DNA of 24,838 nt. Origin: a virus. The stretch lies in IMG/VR virus record IMGVR_UViG_3300017971_000736, positions 1-24,838 of that record. One strand, given 5' to 3'. Position numbers and translations under genes: made by a program. The notes under the pieces are model-generated. The model was not told the DNA's origin and ran no database searches. It saw nothing but the letters and a program-made list of their open reading frames with translations. Below, one piece after another: positions 13,968 to 19,698 of this stretch. Each line of letters opens with the position of its first letter. Positions within the stretch are counted from its first letter, which is position 1.

Positions 13968-14567
13968 CTACCTGATGATCCACTCGTCCGGCGCAACATT
14001 CGGACCCCTGAACCCCTGCAGATTCTCGGCAGCCGCCAACGTCTGCCCAGCACTGCGGAACGTTGTCGAAATCTTCTTCCCCACACCTCTTGCAGAAGCA
14101 TTCGCAAGCGCGGTACTCAAGACCTTCGTACCGAGGAAGCCGGAAGTGCCCTTGGTGCTGATGATCCTGCCCCCCTTGTGGCGGGTTGAGTATGTCTCCC
14201 ACGCAGGACCGGACGGGGCACGGCCAGCCTCAACGAAGTACGCATGTGGAGCGGTGTTCCCGATCAGACGGTTACGCACATGGTTACCACCGAACTTCGT
14301 CAGTTTGAACGACCGCTTGTACTCGCCAGGGACGTATGCGCCGCCCATGTGCAGGTGGTCCGCGAACTTGCCCTCAGGAGCGAGTCTGACCGCCTCAGCA
14401 ATAACCCGATTCGCGAACGTCGTCTGCCACCGGCCAACTCCACCAGTTGAGAACTCAGGATGGGTGTTGAAGATGATCAACTGGTCGGAGATGAAGACGC
14501 CGTACTTGTACGTCCCCTTCTGCGAACGGCCAGTGGGGAACGGGATCGGTGGCTTGAACCTAGCCAC
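13968..14567 (-). CDS. Neck / tail-completion protein, HK97 gp10-like (199 aa)
   Basis: The middle of the protein carries the usual marks of the HK97 gp10 type family: a helix with ANRVIAEAVRLAPEGKFADH, then GAYVPGEYKRSFKL, and IGNTAPHAYFVEAGRAPSGPAW. The last is the 'near-boundary' loop typical of these proteins. GTG at 14567 follows GGTGGGTGA. It lies between the connector genes and the chaperones, the usual place for the tail-completion or tail-terminator protein. It should act at the top of the tail tube. The N-terminal 60 residues and the tail after 150 are extra relative to short family members. Confidence 0.75.
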   Translation of the reverse strand: MARFKPPIPFPTGRSQKGTYKYGVFISDQLIIFNTHPEFSTGGVGRWQTTFANRVIAEAVRLAPEGKFADHLHMGGAYVPGEYKRSFKLTKFGGNHVRNRLIGNTAPHAYFVEAGRAPSGPAWETYSTRHKGGRIISTKGTSGFLGTKVLSTALANASARGVGKKISTTFRSAGQTLAAAENLQGFRGPNVAPDEWIIR

Positions 14568-14570
14568 GGC

Positions 14571-15065
14571 TCACCCACCCAAATCCAGAACAACCTGCCA
14601 GGCACCCCCGACACAGCCGCCATCGGGACCGATCTGCGTGTACTGGCCCAGGATCACATCCTGCTTGTAGCAGCACATGATCGCCTTCCGCATCAACAGC
14701 ATGTCCTGCATCAGCAGCAGCGCCACGTCAGCGGATTCCTCCATCGACGGCGGCGAACCGTCCTCCTGCAGCGGATAACATCTCATAATGCCGACCTGCG
14801 CCTCAGACTGCAGCATAGAATCACACTGCCCCGACATCATCGGCTGCGGCTGCCCGAATGTCCTGTACCCAGTCACATTGCCCAGCGTCACGAACCCCAT
14901 GCCGCACGCATCACCGCTGCACGGATTGCAATAGTCATACGCAGGAGTACCTCCAGGCACCACCCCGCACCAGCACAACCCGACATCAGACTCTGCGACG
15001 ACCGTGTCGCACAGGCAGTGCACGAGTTCCTCCAACTTCGGGAGGAAGAACGGGTCAGGAGCCAT
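14571..15065 (-). CDS. Head-to-tail connector protein (164 aa)
   Basis: I chose ATG at 15065, overlapping the preceding gene by 11 bases; a longer frame from 15107 would overlap more. The protein is cysteine-rich (LVHCLCDTVV, LCWCGVV, YCNPCSG, IMRCYP, IMCCYK, GGCVGG), a hallmark of an actinophage connector family found between adaptor and tail-completion genes. The last third (TQIGPDGGCVGGAWQVVLDL) is beta-rich. It probably forms the stopper or tail-terminator ring. The exact ring is uncertain, since sequence families in the neck diverge strongly. Confidence 0.65.
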   Translation of the reverse strand: MAPDPFFLPKLEELVHCLCDTVVAESDVGLCWCGVVPGGTPAYDYCNPCSGDACGMGFVTLGNVTGYRTFGQPQPMMSGQCDSMLQSEAQVGIMRCYPLQEDGSPPSMEESADVALLLMQDMLLMRKAIMCCYKQDVILGQYTQIGPDGGCVGGAWQVVLDLGG

Positions 15066-15852
15066 GACGACTATCCACCGTGGGCGTAGGCGTGTAACGG
15101 ACCTCATGCTGGTCCGGCGACCATACGCGGGGAGGCACCTTCAACCGATTCGGGTTGATCGACAGCACATACGCATCCACCTCGCGGATACCAGTCTGCC
15201 CGTTCGAGAACATCGAGTTGTCGAACTCGTACGACACACCCTGCCGCGTCATCGAAGTCACCGACGACGGGAGACGACACTTCGCGCCTGTGCACGCCTT
15301 CGCGAACTCGCATGCCAACACGCCGACAGCCCACAAGCCAGCAGCGTCCGGCTTCACGCCAGGCACATAGGACACCGTGAACGCATCCACATGGTCGTTA
15401 GGCAGGTTCATGTTCTGGCAGTGCGGCCACGACTCGCCATCAACACGGACCAGGCGACGGCCATCATCAAGCCGATACGACGTTGGCGGCATCACCTCCC
15501 CGTACAGGAACACCTCGCTGATCTCAGCGACCTTCCCAGAGAGCAGCACCTCTGACACCGCTCCGCAGGAACAGCCATCGTTCCCGCAACGGTAGCCGTT
15601 GTACCAGTTGCCGTCGCGGAGGTACGGCGACAGATGCCACTGGTCCCAGCAGGAGTTGCAGAGACGCGCCGCGCACGGACGCAGGTGCACTTCGCACGAA
15701 CCGAGCATGCCCGCCGACAGGAACCGCATCGCGGCCCACGCCAGCGCGACAGCCCTGTCCTGCAGTTCAGTGGGATGATCGTCCCAGTCGGGGCAACAAC
15801 CCATGTTTGGTGCCCAGGGTACGCATGCATCGTACTGGTAGGTCACCATCAT
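15055..15852 (-). CDS. Head-to-tail adaptor protein (265 aa)
   Basis: The protein follows the pattern of actinophage head-to-tail adaptors: a N-terminal CVPW..N..CCPDW, an alanine-rich helix (RAVALAWAAMRFLSA), HLRPCAARLCNSCWDQW, CGNDGCSCG, then DDGRRLVRVDGESWPHCQN and ACEFAKACTGAKCRLPSSVTSMTRQGVSYEF. It has about 16 cysteines, some probably in disulfides or metal sites. ATG at 15852 is chosen; TTG at 15861 and ATG at 15849 are alternatives, the latter with GGAG six bases upstream. It should dock below the portal and hand over to the stopper protein. Confidence 0.75.
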   Translation of the reverse strand: MMVTYQYDACVPWAPNMGCCPDWDDHPTELQDRAVALAWAAMRFLSAGMLGSCEVHLRPCAARLCNSCWDQWHLSPYLRDGNWYNGYRCGNDGCSCGAVSEVLLSGKVAEISEVFLYGEVMPPTSYRLDDGRRLVRVDGESWPHCQNMNLPNDHVDAFTVSYVPGVKPDAAGLWAVGVLACEFAKACTGAKCRLPSSVTSMTRQGVSYEFDNSMFSNGQTGIREVDAYVLSINPNRLKVPPRVWSPDQHEVRYTPTPTVDSRHGS

Positions 15853-15891
15853 GGACTCCAACCTCGACTGGGACGAACCTCCGCTCCTACC

Positions 15892-16854
15892 CTACTTGCG
15901 GCGGGATCGAACGTCAGCACCAGCCGCAGGAGCCACGCCAGCAACCCACGCGGAACCATCCCAGTAGGCGCTTGAGGCGTCACCCAGCACGATGTACTCG
16001 CCGGTCTGCCACGCATCAGTCGGCTTGTTCGAGCCGCTGTCACCGATCACCGGATCGGCCTGCAACGCTGCCAGATCGGCTGGCACACTGGCGTTCGCCG
16101 GAACGAGCGCACCTGGGCTGCCAGCGGTCACACCCTGGATCACGATAGCGGGCGGCGCAGGAATCTCCAGGCAGCCGTCCGTCTCATCGGGCGGCGCGCA
16201 GGAAGTCCACACCACGTACAGGTGGTCGTCGCTGTCCAGCGGCTCAGGCAGGATCGTGCAAGACCCGTCCACACCAGGCACAACCTCGTACGGGCCAGCA
16301 CCCCAACCGTTGCCGTCCTTCGTGGACGCACCGGACACGACGAAGTTGATCGCCGCGTTCTCCACCGTGAAGTCCCCGACCACGCCAGGCGTGACGAACG
16401 GCACCAGGATGTACCCGAACGAACCGGAAGCCTCGTCCTGATCCGGCGAGCATTCCACGCCAGGGACACCGGCCCACAGTTCAAGGGCGAACGCACGAGT
16501 CGTAGTGTCTACGCTGGAGTTCATCTTGAACCCGACCACATCACCCACCGCGTCACGGACGGGCGGCTGACCAGTCAGCATCTCGATGATGCACGCCTGC
16601 ACACCACAGAACGTGATCTCCAGTTGGTAGCCGTTGAACTCTGGGGAGCCAGGGTCACGGGCGCATGTCTTACCACCAGCGTTGGTGACCGTGATCTCTT
16701 CGGCCTCAGTAGTCTGCGACGTGAACCCGACGGAGATGAAACCCTCCGACACGGCCATGCCCTCTTCGCCCGTGACCGGACGGCCACAACCGTCCAGTCG
16801 GGTGATCCGCATGCGACGACCACGGATCAGTGTGTAATCGTTCTTCGTAGCCAT
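15892..16854 (-). CDS. Major tail (tube) protein (320 aa)
   Basis: GGAGG lies six bases before ATG 16854; a longer reading from 16911 crosses the previous gene and is rejected. The sequence matches the actinophage tail-tube pattern: RRMRITRLDGCGRPV, VSEGFISVGFTSQTTEAEEI, VTNAGGKTC, ITFCGVQACIIEMLTGQPPVRDA, FALELWAGVPGV and GSFGYILVPFVTPGVVGDFTVENAAINF. The C-terminal 80 residues (PGALVPANASVPADLAAL, AWQTGEYIVLGDASSAYWDGSAWVAG) form an extra small domain found on several actinophage structural proteins. The tube protein polymerises as hexamer rings along the tape measure. Its place before the connectors is less usual. Confidence 0.8.
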   Translation of the reverse strand: MATKNDYTLIRGRRMRITRLDGCGRPVTGEEGMAVSEGFISVGFTSQTTEAEEITVTNAGGKTCARDPGSPEFNGYQLEITFCGVQACIIEMLTGQPPVRDAVGDVVGFKMNSSVDTTTRAFALELWAGVPGVECSPDQDEASGSFGYILVPFVTPGVVGDFTVENAAINFVVSGASTKDGNGWGAGPYEVVPGVDGSCTILPEPLDSDDHLYVVWTSCAPPDETDGCLEIPAPPAIVIQGVTAGSPGALVPANASVPADLAALQADPVIGDSGSNKPTDAWQTGEYIVLGDASSAYWDGSAWVAGVAPAAGADVRSRRK

Positions 16855-16876
16855 CAGCGGCCTCCAAGGTTGTGAA

Positions 16877-17638
16877 TCATGCTGTCGGCACCTCCGACCA
16901 AGTGCCGACACACTCGGTCAGCAGTACCACCTGCTGCTGCAAATGGAAGCGTGCAGGCTTGTCCGCGAGCGGCGGCGTCTGCGTGAACAACGCAGGCCCG
17001 CGCAGGATCACCACACGACCAGCGCCACCAGCCCAATACTGTCCCGTGTTGCGGGTGTATCCGCGACCCAGTGACATCGGGGTGCCGTTGATCGTCTGCA
17101 CCCGCATGTCGGGATCGTGCGGTTCTTCGATCAAGTTCTGCCCGTACAGTGCCAGCGATGTGAACCGATCCGTGTGCAGCGTCCCACGCCCCGCGTAGTT
17201 CGCGGCGAGTTCCGTCTCCAGCACCGACACCATCTCCAGCAGCGCACCGGAAGGAGCGGGAATCGCCGCTTCCGCCATCAGCAACTGCTGGAACCGCGCC
17301 TCGATGGTTGCTTCTGCCTTCACGTCGAACGTGTCCTGCAGACGACTCTCGTACTCCGCAGGGTCGGCAACAGCAGCCGTATCGCATTCAAGCCCGTCGT
17401 ACACGGCGAACGAGTCGCCCTGGACAAGGGCCAGCGTCGCCCACTCCTGCACGTCGGGCGGCAGGCAGAAATCGAGCCACTCTTTGCTCTGCGTGCAACG
17501 GTTCGACTGGTACTCGGCACCCAGCCCGATGTGGGCATCAGTTGTGTCGTACACCTCGGCCACGGAGAAGAGTCCCCGAACAGGGGCTTCCTTCGGACCT
17601 GGCTCCCAGTAGGCGTAGGCGTTCTGGATAGTAGCCAC
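16877..17638 (-). CDS. Conserved head-region protein of unknown function (253 aa)
   Basis: GTG at 17638 is preceded by the best ribosome site of the window, so the product is probably abundant. The first third contains LFSVAEVYDTTDAHIGLGAEYQSNRC, then WLDFCLPPD and FAVYDGLECDT, and the last half LETELAANYAGRGTLHTDRF, INGTPMSLGRGYTRNTG and GGAGRVVILRGPAL. Proteins with this order occur next to capsid genes in actinophages and may have a capsid-like or decoration fold. I cannot assign a role with certainty: a second capsid subunit, a decoration protein and a neck component are all possible. Confidence 0.6.
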   Translation of the reverse strand: MATIQNAYAYWEPGPKEAPVRGLFSVAEVYDTTDAHIGLGAEYQSNRCTQSKEWLDFCLPPDVQEWATLALVQGDSFAVYDGLECDTAAVADPAEYESRLQDTFDVKAEATIEARFQQLLMAEAAIPAPSGALLEMVSVLETELAANYAGRGTLHTDRFTSLALYGQNLIEEPHDPDMRVQTINGTPMSLGRGYTRNTGQYWAGGAGRVVILRGPALFTQTPPLADKPARFHLQQQVVLLTECVGTWSEVPTA

Positions 17639-17641
17639 CTC

Positions 17642-17650
17642 TCACCTCCT
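17642..17650 (-). promoter_or_regulatory. Strong ribosome binding site of the 253-residue gene
   Basis: The coding strand reads AGGAGGTGA, a full match to the 16S rRNA tail, six bases (counted from AGGAGG) before the GTG at 17638. It makes the GTG the clear start. Confidence 0.85.
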
Positions 17651-17664
17651 ATCAGGTAGGTGGG

Positions 17665-17709
17665 GTCCCCCCTGGGCGGGTGGAGAGGAGTGCCGCCCAG
17701 GGGGGGGAC
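17665..17709 (-). terminator. Strong GC hairpin just after the capsid gene
   Basis: GTCCCCCCTGGGCGG (17665-17679) pairs with CCGCCCAGGGGGGGGAC (17693-17709) with a 13-base purine-rich loop and a small offset in the G/C run. It starts two bases after the capsid stop. There is no U-tract on the coding-strand side. It may act as a partial terminator, or it may protect capsid mRNA. Confidence 0.6.
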
Positions 17710-17711
17710 TG

Positions 17712-19454
17712 CTACTTGCTGCTGGGCTTCGCGGCGACCTGCTTCGGCCCGCCAGCGGCAGCACCGCCAGCGCCGTCCACACCCAGGTACTCGATGAGGA
17801 CGCTGGAGCCGGTCTGGCCGGACACCTGGACGGGGATGGTCAGTTCCTGCGTGGACAGGCACCGCTGCACCGCCAGTTGGCCCTGCTCAACGAACAGCGC
17901 CGTGTACATGTTCGACTCCAGGCCCGTGGAGTCGTAGACGGCGTCCAGGTTGATCACATCCGTGACACCCTTCGTCCATGTGCCAGCGGGGTACATGATC
18001 ACGTTGACCGTGTCGGGGATATCCACGAGAGCGGGGTACGTGGTCAAGTCCTGGTAGTTGTACACGAACTGCACCGACAGGTGCCGCACCGTGAACCACT
18101 CGGTGATCTCCGCATCGCTGACCGACCACGCCATGACACCGTTGCGGCGGGCGAGTTCAGCGCGGATCAGCGCCTTCAGCCACAGCGGCGCGACGATCTC
18201 GATGGTGCTGGTCGTCGGGAGCCGGTACGAGTACCGCATCGCAATCGACTGGAACTCCAGCGCGTCCAGGTTGAACAGGAGCGTCCGCTGCGGGATCGCA
18301 GTGACCGACGTAGCCGCAGCAACCATGCTCGCGATGACCTTCGCGGACATCTTGTGCTGGTGAGCGACGAGCGCCCCCTCGATGTACCGACGCACCAACT
18401 CGGGGTAGGCCGCGTTCGTCAGGATCGGGGCCTTGATGCAGAGGCCGACGGCGTCCAGACGAATCTCATCGAAGTCGGGGCAGTCCACCTCGCAGCAGTT
18501 CTTGGTGACGCCCGAAATGATCTCAGCCTCGGTATGGTCGAAACCGCAGTCGGTGTAGATGTCGGAGAAGTCCGGCCCGCTGGTGTAGCGGATGCCGCCA
18601 CGGGTCACCTGGAACTCGGGGAGATCGAGGATGCCGTCGGTGGACTCGTACTGACAGAGGTCGTACAGCGTGTCGGACGGGGCGCACCAGCCACCGGCAG
18701 CGGTGAGGCTGCCGCCCTGGAGGCGCGACTCGATACCGGCCTTCTGCACCAGCCCGTAGTCATCGATGTCGCGGCCCTGCGTCAGGCCCTCGTAGCCGGT
18801 CAGTTGAATCTTCGACACACCGAACTGCAGTCGGGTATTCGGCTGGCGACCGGACGGCATCGCCCGCATCCGGTTCACGAGCGCCTGACCCGCCACATCC
18901 AGGGAGTCGAACTCCTGGCCTGCGGGGAAGCCTGGCACATCAGCGGCAGCCGTGATCACAGCAGCCGAAGTTGACTTGGGCATCTTCACCTCCGGTGCAT
19001 GAGCCACCGCACGCTGCGCGGGGCTGGTCTTGGTCTGTGCGGACGCCGCGACCGGCTCCGCAATATCTTCCGCCACGACGGCGGGAGCCTCGTCTGCGGA
19101 CTCGGTAGTCTCATCCTCATGAGCCTCCGTGTCCTCGTCGGCAGTGTCGTTCGCCTCTTCGACCGCTTCCTCAGCGGTGTCCTCGGCAACTTCATCGACG
19201 GTGTCGGCTGGCTCTTCGTCCTGCGCGAACGCCTCACCGATGGTGGCGATGTGCGCGGCGCGCTCGGCGGCAGCAGCCTCACGGGTGGACAGTTCCTCGC
19301 GGAGCGAGCGGACCTCGGTGGCGAGCGCCTCGCCCGTGGTCACGTCTTCCTCGCTGGACTCAACCGATAGTTCGAGCGCAGCGAACGAGGAGACGATCTC
19401 CTCGATGCGCTTGTTGATCTGCTCGGTGCTGAGTTCTTCGATGTTCTCAGACAT
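17712..19454 (-). CDS. Major capsid protein with fused scaffold-like N-terminus (580 aa)
   Basis: ATG at 19454 has GGAGG five bases upstream. An ATG at 19466 overlaps that ribosome site and is rejected. Residues about 1-85 are a likely coiled coil (TEQINKRIEEIVSSF, LREELSTREAAAAERAAH), 88-150 are very acidic, and 190-580 hold the HK97-type capsid with RLQGGSLTAAGGWCAPSD (near 250) and the usual late IPDTVNVIMYPAGTW region. The N-terminal part matches the delta/scaffold domain of HK97-like capsids and is expected to be cut by the protease. The mature subunit builds the icosahedral head. At 580 residues it is long for the family because of this fusion. Confidence 0.85.
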   Translation of the reverse strand: MSENIEELSTEQINKRIEEIVSSFAALELSVESSEEDVTTGEALATEVRSLREELSTREAAAAERAAHIATIGEAFAQDEEPADTVDEVAEDTAEEAVEEANDTADEDTEAHEDETTESADEAPAVVAEDIAEPVAASAQTKTSPAQRAVAHAPEVKMPKSTSAAVITAAADVPGFPAGQEFDSLDVAGQALVNRMRAMPSGRQPNTRLQFGVSKIQLTGYEGLTQGRDIDDYGLVQKAGIESRLQGGSLTAAGGWCAPSDTLYDLCQYESTDGILDLPEFQVTRGGIRYTSGPDFSDIYTDCGFDHTEAEIISGVTKNCCEVDCPDFDEIRLDAVGLCIKAPILTNAAYPELVRRYIEGALVAHQHKMSAKVIASMVAAATSVTAIPQRTLLFNLDALEFQSIAMRYSYRLPTTSTIEIVAPLWLKALIRAELARRNGVMAWSVSDAEITEWFTVRHLSVQFVYNYQDLTTYPALVDIPDTVNVIMYPAGTWTKGVTDVINLDAVYDSTGLESNMYTALFVEQGQLAVQRCLSTQELTIPVQVSGQTGSSVLIEYLGVDGAGGAAAGGPKQVAAKPSSK

Positions 19455-19491
19455 CTTGGCCTCCATTAGCAGTGCAGGGTCGGACTACAAC

Positions 19492-19506
19492 CCTCGCTCC
19501 GCGAGG
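19492..19506. other. Small 6-bp hairpin upstream of the capsid gene
   Basis: CCTCGC (19492-19497) and GCGAGG (19501-19506) are perfect inverted repeats with a three-base loop, in the 107-base gap before the capsid start. It is weak as a terminator and may only shape the mRNA leader. Confidence 0.35.
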
Positions 19507-19546
19507 CCACCGGCAGAGTTACTTCATGCCCATGCGTATGAAACGC

Positions 19547-19573
19547 AGGATAACAGAACTTTCAGCGTTTCAA
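19547..19573 (-). promoter_or_regulatory. Weak promoter-like sequence upstream of the capsid gene
   Basis: On the minus strand TTGAAA (five of six to a -35 box) is followed after 15 bases by TATCCT (four of six to a -10 box), about 90 bases before the capsid start. Spacing is short. The match is by eye and could be chance. Confidence 0.2.
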
Positions 19574-19696
19574 CTGCCAACGTCCACCCTGTTCGCGCAC
19601 CAGGCGCAGCGCCTCCGACTGGGTAGGCACTTCAGTCTCGGTCCCATCCTTCGCGATATGGACGAACTTCTTCTTCTTGCCGCAGTTGCAACCCAT
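19562..19696 (-). CDS. Small CxC-motif protein (44 aa)
   Basis: ATG at 19696 lies two bases after the protease stop and the frame ends at 19564-19562. The N-terminus is MGCNCGKKKK, then a beta-strand-like FVHIAKDGTETEV, a helix (TQSEALRLVREQGG) and RWQLKR. Tiny proteins beginning with a CxC motif and a lysine run are found next to capsid genes in many actinophages (the DUF7196-like type). The two cysteines may bind metal or form part of a larger site. Location suggests a head or head-assembly role, but none is known to me. Confidence 0.75.
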   Translation of the reverse strand: MGCNCGKKKKFVHIAKDGTETEVPTQSEALRLVREQGGRWQLKR

Positions 19697-19698
19697 AT

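Noticed and set aside
15892-16911. Longer start of the major tail protein at 16911
   Set aside because: It overlaps the end of the preceding gene, and GGAGG is placed six bases before ATG 16854.
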